A stretch of 64,000 nt of DNA from Haloplanus rubicundus (lineage in GTDB: Archaea; Halobacteriota; Halobacteria; Halobacteriales; Haloferacaceae): contig NZ_CP031147.1 in the NCBI RefSeq assembly GCF_003342675.1, positions 62,001-126,000 on the forward strand. The letters run 5' to 3'. The translations under genes and the position numbers were made by a program. Numbering within the stretch: position 1 is the stretch's first letter; the number at the start of each line of letters is the position of its first letter. The notes beneath the pieces were generated by a model. That model searched no databases, was not told where the DNA came from, and worked only from the letters and a program-made list of their open reading frames with translations. This document shows positions 32,332 through 43,400 of this stretch, piece by piece.

Positions 32332-35235
32332 TCACTGAATCGGCAGCGCCAGACAGTACCCCTCTACCTCCGGTGCAAGTGAGATTACTTGCCGGCGGCG
32401 TTCGAGCTCAGCCTTCCGTTCATCCACCCGCTCATCCAACCGGTCCAATCGACGTCGCTGTCCTCGGATCGAAATCTCCATATCTTCTCCAGCGGCAGCC
32501 TGCTGCTGGTACTCCGAAATAAAAGCCTGAATCCGCTCACGCTCTGCCTCGGCATACGCTTCCAAATTCGCCCGTTCCTGCTCAACCTCAGTGGCTCGGT
32601 CGGCGGAAATGTCGCTCTGGACTGTCCCCAAGACGTTCGCGACGTACTCCTCGGCAGCGGCTTCGAGCTCGTCGCGATTGACCAGCAGCTCCCGAACGGC
32701 TCCCGAATCGGGGCTAGCTCGAATCGTCTCAGCCTCAAGTACCTGCTCGCCGACCGGCCGCCGCGGACTCTTTGTCTCCAGATCGACGAAGACCGGAACC
32801 AACTCCTCCTGAATCATCTCGCCAGTTCCGTCCTCGAAGCCGACCCTGTAGACGAACGTAATCCCGGGGTTCTCAATGAATGGCAAGAGCTTCAACCCGA
32901 CAACTCCATCGTCACCGGCCAACAACTGCTCGCGCAGCCCCAACACGAGCGAATCGTCAGGGGAGAGATACTCGATTCCCTGATGATCCATCGCGAACTC
33001 TCGGGAGAAGGTTACGGGCCCACGCTGGGTTTCGGCACCAGTCTCTGAGAGCGACGCTGGCAAGAAGACATCATACAGCTGGTTGCCACGCTTCTCAAGG
33101 CGTCCACCGAAAGCTTCCAATCCCCGATCGACAAAGGCCCGGATATCGGCTTCCGTCCCAAACACGTCGGCCGATTCATCGATTACGGCCTCAATTCGCT
33201 CCCGACTCTCAGCGTCGAACGTGCTTGGGTCGATCAGACTGCGGTCGTACCACTCAAGCAGGGTTTGCTCACGCTCCTCCATGAGCTCCTCTAACTCCGC
33301 CGCGGTCGCTTCGGGGGGCTCCTCGCTCTGGACCGACCGCATAATCAGGTCGTCGATGTTGATATCGTCAAGCATCCCCAGCACGTCCGCGGTCGACCCA
33401 ACTTGGGAGCGAATATTTTCGACCTTTTCCTGCAACAACTCGAAAATCTCGCCCTCCCGTGTCCCCTCGAACTGGAAGTTCCAGACCTTGACTTCCTTGT
33501 CCTGTCCATAGCGGTGAATCCGACCGATCCGCTGTTCAAGGCGGTTGGGGTTCCAGGGGAGTTCGTAGTTCACCATGATGTGGCAGCTGTGCTGGAGGTC
33601 GATCCCCTCACTGGCTGCATCAGTCGCAAACAAAAGCCGAGGCTCGCCGTGGTTGAACTGATCCTCGATCTGCTGTCGGTCGTCCTTATCGACGTCGCCG
33701 TGGATCACCAGAATCTCCTCCGCCCAGGGCTGGTCCGATACTTCCTCCAACAGATAATCGAGCGTATCCCGGTATTCTGTGAACAGTAACAGCTTCTCGT
33801 TGGGGCTTTCTTCCAACAGCTGCTGGATGTAGCGCTTGACCTGCTGAGCTTTCGTGTCGACCGGAATCGATTCAGCCTGATTCACCAGGTCCTGGAGCAT
33901 CTGGATTTCTGTCTGCAGGGCGTCATCGCCGTTGACCACCGTCAGGGTCTCCAGTTCCTGCTCGGCGGCCTCCCGATCGTTCTCCTCTAAGTCCTCGCCG
34001 TCGAGATACGCTTCGGCATCCTCGGATAGCTCCCGATTGGCGCCGCCCTCCTCCAACAACCCCTGCAGTCGTCGACGCAGCGTCTCCCGAATCGCACCCA
34101 CGCTGGAGACCAGGCGCTTCTGCATCAGCGCCATCGCAAAGCCCACAGCGGGCTCGTTGAGCTGCTCCGAGCGGTTGTACACCTCCTGCACATAGGTCGT
34201 CACACCCTCGTACAGTTGCTCCTCAGCGGGCGTCATCGACACCGTCATCGTCCGGACCTCTCGGTTGGGGAAGATCCGCTCGCCGTTGTCGTCGTAGATG
34301 GTCTGTTTCCCCCGCCGAATCATCATCTGCTCGACGGTCTCCCGACTCAACTCTTGGTCCTCTGCGACAAGCAATGGGTCGAGATAGCTGATCAGCGACC
34401 GGAACCCTTGTCCCTTCCCGTCATGGGGCGTTGCACTCAACAGCAACAGCGATTCGGAATTATGTGCCACTCGTTCGGCCATCTGTGAGGTAACTGAGGG
34501 GCTGTCCCCACGCTGGGCGGCCTTGTGGGCTTCATCAATGACGACGGCGTCCCAGAACGCCTCCTCTAAGGCGGGCTGGAACTCGTCCTGCCGGAGGAAG
34601 GCCATGCTCGTGATCAGCTGGACGCCGTCCTGGTCCCAGATGTTGGCCGCGTCGCCCAGCCGTCGCCGCTCGCCCTCGACCCACGCTCGGTCGGCGACGG
34701 TCAGATCGATGTCGAAAAACCGGTCCATGTCCCGGACCCACTTCTTCTGGAGGTGGGCCGGAACGACGAACAGCACGCTGTCGGCACGATTCCGTGCTTG
34801 CAGCTCTTTCAAGATGAGCCCTGCCTCAATGGTCTTGCCCAGCCCGACGTCATCAGCGATGAGCGCCCGCTGTCGAAGCGACTCCATGACCTGGTTCACA
34901 CACGCCAGTTGGTAGGGCTCCAGTCGCACCAGCGAGTTCGAAATCGAGAGCAGTTGGCCCTGTTCGTGGGCGATGGTCAGATTGAGTGCCTCCATCCGGA
35001 GGTCAAATCGCTCGGCGTCGACGGCCTCATGGGCCGGGTGGAACTGCTCAAAGTTCTCCGGGAGGTCGTCCAGTTGGCTCCCAATCGGCTTGATCTCGAC
35101 GTCTGCGACGGAGATCGTCTTCGCGCCGACACCCTCGATGTAGGCCCGGAGATACTCGATATCGCCGACGCTGTCGGTGCGAATGACTTCCGCCGGTTGG
35201 TCGTTGATCCGAACGCGGTCTCCTGGCTCGTACAT
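32332..35235 (-). CDS. brxHII: BREX SNF2-family helicase (BrxHII-like)
   Basis: This 967-residue SF2 helicase/translocase has the SNF2/RapA layout: Q-like YQLACVNQVMESL, Walker A ADDVGLGKTIEAGLILKE near 126-143, DEAH near 232-236, motif III LLSATPHDGKG, the second RecA domain with LLFTEYRDTLDYLLEEV, LFATDAASEGIDLQHS and motif VI RLEQRIGRIHRYGQ near 563-576. The C-terminal 300 residues are helical and coiled-coil rich (AYAEAERERIQAFISEYQQQ). In BREX types 3 and 5 this helicase (BrxHII) accompanies PglX and PglZ. It starts three bases after the PglX stop on the same strand, so both come from one transcript opposite to brxA-pglZ. Confidence 0.85.
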   Translation of the reverse strand: MYEPGDRVRINDQPAEVIRTDSVGDIEYLRAYIEGVGAKTISVADVEIKPIGSQLDDLPENFEQFHPAHEAVDAERFDLRMEALNLTIAHEQGQLLSISNSLVRLEPYQLACVNQVMESLRQRALIADDVGLGKTIEAGLILKELQARNRADSVLFVVPAHLQKKWVRDMDRFFDIDLTVADRAWVEGERRRLGDAANIWDQDGVQLITSMAFLRQDEFQPALEEAFWDAVVIDEAHKAAQRGDSPSVTSQMAERVAHNSESLLLLSATPHDGKGQGFRSLISYLDPLLVAEDQELSRETVEQMMIRRGKQTIYDDNGERIFPNREVRTMTVSMTPAEEQLYEGVTTYVQEVYNRSEQLNEPAVGFAMALMQKRLVSSVGAIRETLRRRLQGLLEEGGANRELSEDAEAYLDGEDLEENDREAAEQELETLTVVNGDDALQTEIQMLQDLVNQAESIPVDTKAQQVKRYIQQLLEESPNEKLLLFTEYRDTLDYLLEEVSDQPWAEEILVIHGDVDKDDRQQIEDQFNHGEPRLLFATDAASEGIDLQHSCHIMVNYELPWNPNRLEQRIGRIHRYGQDKEVKVWNFQFEGTREGEIFELLQEKVENIRSQVGSTADVLGMLDDINIDDLIMRSVQSEEPPEATAAELEELMEEREQTLLEWYDRSLIDPSTFDAESRERIEAVIDESADVFGTEADIRAFVDRGLEAFGGRLEKRGNQLYDVFLPASLSETGAETQRGPVTFSREFAMDHQGIEYLSPDDSLVLGLREQLLAGDDGVVGLKLLPFIENPGITFVYRVGFEDGTGEMIQEELVPVFVDLETKSPRRPVGEQVLEAETIRASPDSGAVRELLVNRDELEAAAEEYVANVLGTVQSDISADRATEVEQERANLEAYAEAERERIQAFISEYQQQAAAGEDMEISIRGQRRRLDRLDERVDERKAELERRRQVISLAPEVEGYCLALPIQ

Positions 35236-35238
35236 CAG

Positions 35239-38200
35239 TTAGAGGACATCGTCCTCGACAGTACGCGGGACGATATTTTGTTCGGCAAGCGGCGTGATGT
35301 TGATGGCGACGCCGTGTTTGTGGTTGGGTCTGTAGCCGGCAGTCGTGATCTCTGAGAGGGCCCGGTCGGACCACTCATCGGAGATCTCGCTGGAGAGAGC
35401 GCCACAGGAGTGAGCGATGTTCTCCCCGAGACCGATGTACTCATCCACGTCGTTCGCCAGTTGAGAGATCAGCCGTTGTTCCTCAGAGACGCCCTTCTCA
35501 TCGAGACTGGTCTGATCAACGTCCTCCAGCTTGTCGAAGTAGTACGTCATGTAGAGAATCCCGTTGCTCGCGAAGTGCGAGCTACCGAGTAGGTCATCAG
35601 CGAAGTAGTTGAACAGGTCATACAGATGGGCTTCGACAGGCTCACTTGTATCTCCAGCGTAAGCCTCGAAGGCCGTTTCGAGGTCCGCCAGCGCGTCAAG
35701 CCACTCCTCGCGGTGCTCGTTGACCTTCTCGTAGAAGTTCCCTGTGAACAACTCGGCGAGATCGACGTCCTCCATCTCGGTGAGCTCGTCGACGATGGCG
35801 AGCCGCTGTTCGGTTCGTTCCCGGAATTCGGCGACGCGTTCAGCAGCTTCAGCGGCCGTCTCCCGGTTGGTCTCTGAGAACTGACGGGGCGTAGGCTGTG
35901 CCAAATCGGCTACGGCGTCTTCGAACTCCTGGATTTGGGTGAGCTCGTTGTCGTAGCGAGCGTACTCCTGTGCAGCTTCCGACTGTTCGGTGGTGGAGAG
36001 TGAATCGTTATTCCGCCGGCGGTTTGCGGCTCGGCGGCGATCACGGAGCCGGTCTTTCCGTGGGTCGAGGTAGTTGTTCTGCAACCGGTCGAATACTCCT
36101 GCGTCCAGCTGGTGATAGTCAATCAGGCAGCCGAACCCTTCACTCTCGACGTCGGAGACGAGCCGCTCGGTGGTGAAGCGCCACAGGATTGGCGTTCGGT
36201 CGAACTTCTGGATGTGGTAATTGAACAGTTCCTCCTGAAGCCAGGTGCGAAGGTTGGGGTAGGCTTCTTCGGCAGCGCTTTCGGTCCCGAGCATGGCATC
36301 GACCTCCGCGAGGCGCTCGTCCGCGTGCTCGCCCCACACGCGCTCAAACTCGCCCTCGATATGGGTTAGCAAGTCATCCTTCCCCTCGATATTGGAGAGC
36401 TGTATAATGCCGTCGGAGGCGTCGCTGGTGGCTTTGACCGCGAAGTGAAGGAGGAGATCCTTGACCTGCTGTGTGAAGTCCTCCGAGGGTTCGGTGATAG
36501 TGTCTGGATTGTACTCCTCCTGTTCGCGCGGGTCCTCAATTGTACGGAGTGCAATTTCTTGGAGGATGGTTTCGCGTTGTCCATCGGTGAGGTCGAAGCA
36601 GTCGAAGACAGCTTCATCAATCCCGTTGGCGCAGGACTGGAGGTTCTGTTCGACGCGTTCAAGATGTTTCGCAGCTGAAACACCGACTTCGCGGAGTGGG
36701 TCGGATGAGGTTGCTGTCTCATGGGGTGCGTCGAGATCGAGTTTCCCCCGGAGTTCGCGGTGTGGATGGTCGTACTGTTCCAGCGGGTCGTCGACGCCGA
36801 GTGTGTCTAGGAGGACAGGGCCATTGTAGTGCGGCGAGACGAAATCGTACTGTCGTTTGGAAACAAGGTGACCAACGGCCTCTTTTGAGAGCCTCTTAAG
36901 TGCCTCTATTCGTCCAATCTCCTCACGCCAGGGGACTTTCGAGATTAACCCCACCTCCCAATTGCGCTCAGAAGTTTGAGCGAGCATAAGATAAGTGAAT
37001 ATATGGCTATTAGTGTAGGAAAGAACAGACCAGATATCTGAATCAGGAATATAGACCGACCCCATATGAGCGAAGATCGAGGAGTCATGCAGATATCCAA
37101 ATCTTCTCCCACTTCTTTTCGACATTGTATAGGTGAGGGCCTCGTTAAAGTACCAATCCTCATTACGGGGATAAGAACCTGGGTATCGTTTTACTTCTTG
37201 TCCGTTTTCTTCCCACAGTAATTCCCGTGTAACTCTGGGGAGTATCCAAGCATCTTCCCCGCCTTTAGAGAAGGGTTTCCAATTATTGTTCGGAGTCTCC
37301 CAGAACCGTCGAATGAACCGTCCGTCGTTACCTGTCTGCAGACCGACTTTAGCCCCCCCGAGGCTCTCTCGATCAACTCGGCCGTTCTCGGCGTCAAGAA
37401 CCACCTCTGCAGAATAGAGCGAGCGCAAGTCCTTTGGGACCCAATAGGAGAGCGGAGCACCCGGAATTATCCCAAACTCCGACAGCTCCCTCACGTAATA
37501 ACGCTGGATGTCTGATTGCTGTTTCCGAGTGAACGAAGCGTCAAGAAACTTACTTTCTTTATTGGATTTATCCACATCGGGGAGTCGGATGAAACTCCCC
37601 AACTGATTACTTTTTGTTGAGGAACGGACCACTGTTCCAACGGTGCCAACTGTTGCGTTGTCCAAAATATCGTATCCGAACTCCGTGAAGAAGTCGAACG
37701 CTCCCTTGTCGCCGACAAAATCCTGACGGAAAGCCTCGAAGGATCTACTGAACATGAACGACCAGGGGACCAACATCCCCGTCCGGCCATCTGCTTTCGC
37801 AAGCCGGTCACACACCTCAAAGAAATTGATGTAGTACTCCGTCGTGTACTCGTAGTGCTCTTCCACGTACTCCTGTACAGCATCAGGCATCCGCCCACCC
37901 GAACCATACGGCGGGTTCATCAACGCCGTATCGTACTCCTGTGTAAGCACAACAAGCAGATTCAGGAAACTTCGGAGATTCTGCTCACCGAATGAATCAC
38001 TGGTCCGCTCCTCCACGGCCCGCCGAAGCGCCTTGAGGAACGAATTGAGTGACTGGTGATCGCCTTGGTGGAAGTCTCCCAGCTCACTCTGGGTTTTCGT
38101 CGAATCGAACACCTCCTCCAGGGTCCCACTCACGTCAAGCAGACTCCCTAGGGCCTCCGTATGGCGGAACGTCTCGATAATCTCGTTCAGCGCTTCTCGC

Positions 38201-39456
38201 AGATCGCTCCCCTCGCCAGTGATCTCGTCAAGCACCGATGCTCCCTCTTCGATCTCTGCCACCCGAGCATCAGCACAGACAATCCCAACGTTAGGCATGT
38301 CGAACTCGCCGTCTTTCTCCTCAGCACGCGTTCGAGCCTTCAGATAGAGGTTGAACGCTGAGAGCTGGCAGGACCGCAGGTCGATGTCGACGCCATACAG
38401 ATTATGCTCCAGTACCTTTGCCGGGATCTCTGCGCGATCCAAATCCGTCTCCTCCCACCAAATGCGCTCCAGGATATCGAAGGCATAGAGGAGGAAATGT
38501 CCGCTTCCACAGGCAGGGTCGATGACGCGCAGCTCCCGCGGGTGGTCGAACTCGGGAGCCTCCCCAGCCTCCTCGTCAGGAATGAGGTACGTACAGAGTT
38601 CCGGAACACTGGGTGAGTCCTCCGGCGTCACTAACCGCTCTTTGCGCTCCTCGGGCGACAACGACTCCGGCGCCGGAATCGCGTCCTCCTGCCCCGTCGA
38701 TTCGAGATAGAGTTTCCCCAGGGAATTGTCGGTAAGCATCCGAACGACCCAGTGGGGCGTGTAGAACTGGTTCGCCGGCCCGACATCCTCTGGGTCAAGC
38801 GAGTTCTTGGCGTCGAGCGATTCGACGACCGGGCGGTTGTAGTATTCATACACCCAGCCCAGCACGTCATCAGCGCGCCACACTTCCGCGGGAATCTCGT
38901 CTAACTGCTCGACTGCATCCTCGAACAGCCCGGCGTCGACATCCAGCACCGAATAGGGCGAGTTCGTATCGAAGAGAATCTCGATCTCGTCGTCAAACCG
39001 CTCACATGCTTGCTCATACGCCGTAATAACCGCCTCGTCGGGTCTCAAATCAATTCGATTGGCAACCACCTGCTCGGCCGCAGGCGTCATCCCTGATTCC
39101 CCGATCTGGGTTACAGGCTGGTCGATGAAGCCCCGTACCTCCAAACAGCGCAGCGCCGCGAGCCGATTGACGAACGTATAGCCAACGCCACTCAGATACT
39201 GCTCGTAGGCCCACTCCCAGGATTTGTCGCCGGGATTCTCCTGTTCCACAGCGGCAACCAGGTCCTCGCGCACCGCCTGCTCCTCATCGGAAAGCTCCCC
39301 TCCACTCTCTCGCTCATCCAGATCGTACTGCTGTTCGAGTTCGTACTCTACCTCACGCTCGACCAACGCGCGCAATTCCTCGACAACGTCCTCAAGATGT
39401 TCACGTTCTGCCTTGTCGAGTTGAGCTTTCCGGGGAGATGAATCGGACCCAGACAC
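35239..39456 (-). CDS. pglX: BREX DNA methyltransferase PglX
   Basis: This 1405-residue N6-adenine-type methyltransferase carries out host-DNA marking in BREX. Motif I VIDPACGSGHFLLYAF is near residue 310, the catalytic motif IV NPPYGSGG near 513, and the N-terminal approach NQFYTPHWVVRMLTDNSLGK near 235. The rest is target-recognition and helical region (residues 650-1400) with coiled-coil DRLRDRRRAANRRRNNDSLS. Length and motif order match PglX of BREX rather than type IIG enzymes, since no PD-(D/E)XK nuclease domain precedes the methylase. The start is GTG 39456. Only 124 bases separate it from the divergent brxA start. Confidence 0.88.
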   Translation of the reverse strand: MSGSDSSPRKAQLDKAEREHLEDVVEELRALVEREVEYELEQQYDLDERESGGELSDEEQAVREDLVAAVEQENPGDKSWEWAYEQYLSGVGYTFVNRLAALRCLEVRGFIDQPVTQIGESGMTPAAEQVVANRIDLRPDEAVITAYEQACERFDDEIEILFDTNSPYSVLDVDAGLFEDAVEQLDEIPAEVWRADDVLGWVYEYYNRPVVESLDAKNSLDPEDVGPANQFYTPHWVVRMLTDNSLGKLYLESTGQEDAIPAPESLSPEERKERLVTPEDSPSVPELCTYLIPDEEAGEAPEFDHPRELRVIDPACGSGHFLLYAFDILERIWWEETDLDRAEIPAKVLEHNLYGVDIDLRSCQLSAFNLYLKARTRAEEKDGEFDMPNVGIVCADARVAEIEEGASVLDEITGEGSDLREALNEIIETFRHTEALGSLLDVSGTLEEVFDSTKTQSELGDFHQGDHQSLNSFLKALRRAVEERTSDSFGEQNLRSFLNLLVVLTQEYDTALMNPPYGSGGRMPDAVQEYVEEHYEYTTEYYINFFEVCDRLAKADGRTGMLVPWSFMFSRSFEAFRQDFVGDKGAFDFFTEFGYDILDNATVGTVGTVVRSSTKSNQLGSFIRLPDVDKSNKESKFLDASFTRKQQSDIQRYYVRELSEFGIIPGAPLSYWVPKDLRSLYSAEVVLDAENGRVDRESLGGAKVGLQTGNDGRFIRRFWETPNNNWKPFSKGGEDAWILPRVTRELLWEENGQEVKRYPGSYPRNEDWYFNEALTYTMSKRSGRRFGYLHDSSIFAHMGSVYIPDSDIWSVLSYTNSHIFTYLMLAQTSERNWEVGLISKVPWREEIGRIEALKRLSKEAVGHLVSKRQYDFVSPHYNGPVLLDTLGVDDPLEQYDHPHRELRGKLDLDAPHETATSSDPLREVGVSAAKHLERVEQNLQSCANGIDEAVFDCFDLTDGQRETILQEIALRTIEDPREQEEYNPDTITEPSEDFTQQVKDLLLHFAVKATSDASDGIIQLSNIEGKDDLLTHIEGEFERVWGEHADERLAEVDAMLGTESAAEEAYPNLRTWLQEELFNYHIQKFDRTPILWRFTTERLVSDVESEGFGCLIDYHQLDAGVFDRLQNNYLDPRKDRLRDRRRAANRRRNNDSLSTTEQSEAAQEYARYDNELTQIQEFEDAVADLAQPTPRQFSETNRETAAEAAERVAEFRERTEQRLAIVDELTEMEDVDLAELFTGNFYEKVNEHREEWLDALADLETAFEAYAGDTSEPVEAHLYDLFNYFADDLLGSSHFASNGILYMTYYFDKLEDVDQTSLDEKGVSEEQRLISQLANDVDEYIGLGENIAHSCGALSSEISDEWSDRALSEITTAGYRPNHKHGVAINITPLAEQNIVPRTVEDDVL

Positions 39457-39580
39457 AATTGTATTCCAACCTTTCCCGAATCTACATCAACCTTGGCATG
39501 GCAAGACGGTAGCCGACTGTCGATTGTCAAAATGATTCAGGACAAGAACATCTAAGTGGGAACCTATCCCCTTACAGCGT
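39457..39580. promoter_or_regulatory. Divergent BREX promoter region
   Basis: This 124-base gap separates the pglX GTG and brxA ATG, which face away from each other. It must carry both promoters. No strong TATA box is visible at -27 of either start, so expression may need an activator or have longer leaders. Confidence 0.5.
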
Positions 39581-40414
39581 ATGCCAGACGGCCGGCCATC
39601 GGGAAATTTCGAGATCAACTCCCTGAACGGCCAGTTCGGTCCGGACGAGACACATATCGGGCTCGTCGCCGCGAGCCTGGATTTAGAACAGACCCGGGCC
39701 ATCGTCGAACTGTATAACGAATGTGGAGACTGGGAGACGACCAACGACGAGTGGCTCGAACAGCGGAAGGCAGGCCGACTCACTGTCGAGGGCTCCCGCC
39801 GCGCATATAATGCGATCAAACCACGACTGCAGGAAGCCGGCGGAGGTCTCCCACCACTCAGTCAGCTCCCTACAGTGCTGGATGCGTGCCGAAAAGAACG
39901 GGACAAACACCAGGTCCTGTTCTGTTACCTCGTCGCCGAGGACGCCGTCGTCCGCTATGTCCTGCATGAATACATCCAGCAGCTCCAGCGAAAGAGCGTC
40001 AGCAGCCTTGACTTCTCCAACGAGCAAATCATCGCGTTCCTGGACCAGTTCCGCCATACCGACGACTCGCCACTGGATTTCTCCGACTCAACGAAAGACC
40101 GGTGGGGGACGAACTTCCGGAGCGCCCTGCGTTCAATCGGCGTAATCCAGTCCAAGCAGGGAACCGACGGCGATGTCCCAAACATTGGCGACACCCCCCT
40201 GGAGACAGCGGCCTACTGGTCGTGGCAACAGCTGGACGATGAGTGGTTACAGAACCCGCTTGGATGGCGATATCTCTTCCAGCCCGAGCCGTTCTGGAGC
40301 CCCCAGAGCGACCGGCTCGCCAAATCGACCCGATGGAGCACCCATGAGTCCCACGGCCGCCTCTGGTACGAACCGGTCGAGGACTTCTACGCGAACTTCG
40401 GGAAAACAGCATGA
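39581..40414 (+). CDS. brxA: BrxA-like protein (DUF1819)
   Basis: This 277-residue small BREX protein starts MPDGRPSGNFEINSLNGQFG. The N-terminal segment with EQTRAIVELYNECGDWETTN and the helical core (VLFCYLVAEDAVVRYVLHEY, later DRWGTNFRSALRSIGVIQSK) fit the BrxA/DUF1819 family, whose members are small DNA-binding, winged-helix proteins. The call rests on this pattern and on its position as the first gene of a BREX operon. The stop overlaps the brxC ATG by four bases. Confidence 0.72.
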   Translation: MPDGRPSGNFEINSLNGQFGPDETHIGLVAASLDLEQTRAIVELYNECGDWETTNDEWLEQRKAGRLTVEGSRRAYNAIKPRLQEAGGGLPPLSQLPTVLDACRKERDKHQVLFCYLVAEDAVVRYVLHEYIQQLQRKSVSSLDFSNEQIIAFLDQFRHTDDSPLDFSDSTKDRWGTNFRSALRSIGVIQSKQGTDGDVPNIGDTPLETAAYWSWQQLDDEWLQNPLGWRYLFQPEPFWSPQSDRLAKSTRWSTHESHGRLWYEPVEDFYANFGKTA

Positions 40415-43400
40415 TCGACGACGAACAGCTGTTTGACAACCCTGACCCACAGTTCGAGGAATCGATCCGAATCGATCGGGACCTGGAAGTCGAGGACGAC
40501 GCCGAGGAGCGTGAACTCCTCTACCAACGCTACCTCGACGACTATCACCTCACGGACGCAACTGTAGACTTCCTAAAGGACCTGTTCACCCACTTCGAGG
40601 AGGACACCCCCGATGCCGACGAGCGAAACCACTGGTTGTATGGCTACTACGGCAGCGGGAAGAGCCACCTGCTTACTGCCCTAGACCTCCTGCTTGATAC
40701 GTCACAGGTTGAAGCCCACGACGGCCAATCTGCCTGGGAGCGCTTCGACGACAAGCACGCCGAGCCCGAGCTCGGCGAGCAATGGCGCGGCCTCCATGAC
40801 GACACGATCATCGTCCCTCTGTCGATCAACCTACTCCAGTACCAGGGCGTTCGCGAACAGAGCTTCAGCGAGATCGTCCTCCAAGAGGTCTACAACCAAC
40901 GCGGGCTCGGCGAGCGCCTCGATGTCTCCTTCTTTGAGGAGGAGTTCAAGCGCACGGGCGGACTGTTCGACACCCGCGAGGTCTGGGAAAAACGCGAGCA
41001 ACTCCTCAACGACATCCTCGCTGGAGAGGGCGTTCACAATCCCGACTATAGCTGGACGGACGTTCGACAGTATCAACTCCTCTCGGACATCGTCCTGCCA
41101 GACCTGACCAAGCGAGCCACCGGGATGGTCGACAACCTCGCCGACATTCAGAACAAGAAAATCGGCCAGGAACTCGCCGTCCGAAAAATTGAGTCCTACC
41201 GCCAAGAGCTCGAAGAGCAGTATGATCGACCGGTGAAAATCGCCCTCCTGATGGACGAAGTCACCCTATTCATCGGTGGGAACTACCAGCGCCTCTCCGA
41301 ACTCAATGCCCTCGCGGAGGGAATCAAGGACGTCGGAGATGGCAACATCATCTCGGTTGTCACCGCCCAATCCGAAATTGAGGACGTCCAACCCGGGCTT
41401 GCCGTCAAGCAGCTCAACTTCGGGATTCTCAAAGACCGGTTCCCACAGCAGTACGAACTCCCGAGTCGCCATGCCGGAGAAATCGTCCAACAACGCCTCC
41501 TCGCCAAATCCGACCAAGGCACCCAATGGATCGAAAATAACGCCCTTACAGCAAAAGTCGATCCGAAGGTCATGTTCAGTTATCGGGACGTCAAGCAGAA
41601 CACGGCGCCGCCGCTCAACGATATCGACGAAGAGCAGTTCATCCAGTATTACCCGCTGCTCCCCTACCAGCCGGCGCTGTTCATGGAGATTCTCTCGAAC
41701 CTGAGAGAACTACTTCCCGATGCAACCAAATCGATTTTCTCGGGGACCGCCCGCGCCGTCCTCGCGCTCGTCGCCGGGCTGCGGGCCGAATGGGCGAAAA
41801 AAGACGGCGAGATTCCGATCATCAGCCTAGTTGATTTCTACAACCTCGTCCAGTACGAGCTCCAAGACATCATTCAGGAAAAGACGGAGGTCATCAAGGA
41901 CATCGAAAACGACCCAGAAACCAATGCATTCGACCTGAAAGTCGCAAAGGTGGTCCTCTTGCTGTCGTACGTTCCCGAGATGATTCCCCAGACGGAACCG
42001 AATTACTCCAATATCGCGACTGCTGTCATGGACGATCTCGAAGGTGAGATCCGCTCGAACGTCCAGACCAGAGTTCGAAACTCCCTAGAGGGGAGTCTCG
42101 AGAAGTACATCCGCCCAGACACCAGTACGGACGGCGCGGATCTTCGATTGACCGATCGCGAAGAACAGCGTCTCATCTCCGACGCCCGGGAGTACGAGAC
42201 GGAGCCGGAGTGGGACGAGATCATCGAATCGCTGGACGATCACCTCTGGGAGGATATCGTCGCCGATCTGAGCCTCCCGACGGGCTACGAATGGGAGGCT
42301 GATGACGACGACACGGCCTACCCGGTCGGCTATTCGTTCCATATCGACGGATCGGCGCTCGAAACAGGCTACAGCGATAGTGAGTCAGCCGTCTTCGACG
42401 TGGACGTCGTTATCCGCGGGCTGCGGCCGGACGTCGACAACGACAAAATCGCTCAAGACAAGCTCTACTGGACGCTCGAATCGGAAGGAATGGATGAGCT
42501 CCGCTCACAACTCACTGAGTGGTGGGCGCTGGAAAAGGCGACGAATAAAACGAACCCACCGGAATCGGTTGTTCGGGATCGGAGTGACGCAGCAAACCGC
42601 GTCAGGGAGAAACTCCAAGCAGCGCTTTCGAATGGCGACTTCACCGTCCAAGCTGACGACTTTACGACCATCGATAATGCGCTATCGGAGTACGTCAACG
42701 AGACGTATCCGGACTACTTCCACCCCGAACTCGCCCGGATTAGCGACTCACACTTAGATGAGCTCCGCCAGCTCGACGACGAGGACCCGCTCCCGAGTTG
42801 GGCCGATACCATCGGTGTTCCAGCACAATCAACCGGCGATATCGCAACGTTCAGCGATATCGCCTTTGAAGTGCGGAAGCTCATCGGGACCAAAATCCAA
42901 GATAGCGGTGACGGCGTCGACGTCGCCACCATCCTAAACCGGGCAATCGAAGAAGAGCCACTCTTCACCGTGGAGGCACCCACCGGGAAGGACCCATCGC
43001 CGGCGATGCTTGCGGTCCTGTGGGGCCTATGTCGAGCGGGCGTGTTCAGAGTTACCACCGTCGACGGCGAGCCAGTCGAACTCGACGCCCTCCTCACCCC
43101 GCGTCGACACACAACAATCACCCTCTCGACGGTCCCAGTAGGGCCACGAGCCAAGGACGTCTTCGTCGACCACGACATCATCGAACCGACCGAAAGCGAG
43201 AATCAGGGCTATATCAACTTCGTCGAGCAGCTCGAAAGCATCGAAACCCGGGCCAACGGTCTCAAAAACGACGCCAGCGTCAAAGCAGAGACCACCTTCG
43301 AGACGGCAGCGGTGAACACGCTAGTTCATCGGATTGCTACAACGGCTCGGGACATCGAAGATGCCGCCGCTGAGCGACAGGACGACGCCACCACCGTCGG

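Noticed and set aside
35239-39456. Type IIG restriction-methylation enzyme or DISARM methylase
   Set aside because: There is no N-terminal nuclease motif, and the neighbours PglZ, BrxB, BrxA and BrxC define BREX; DISARM genes (DrmA/B) are absent.
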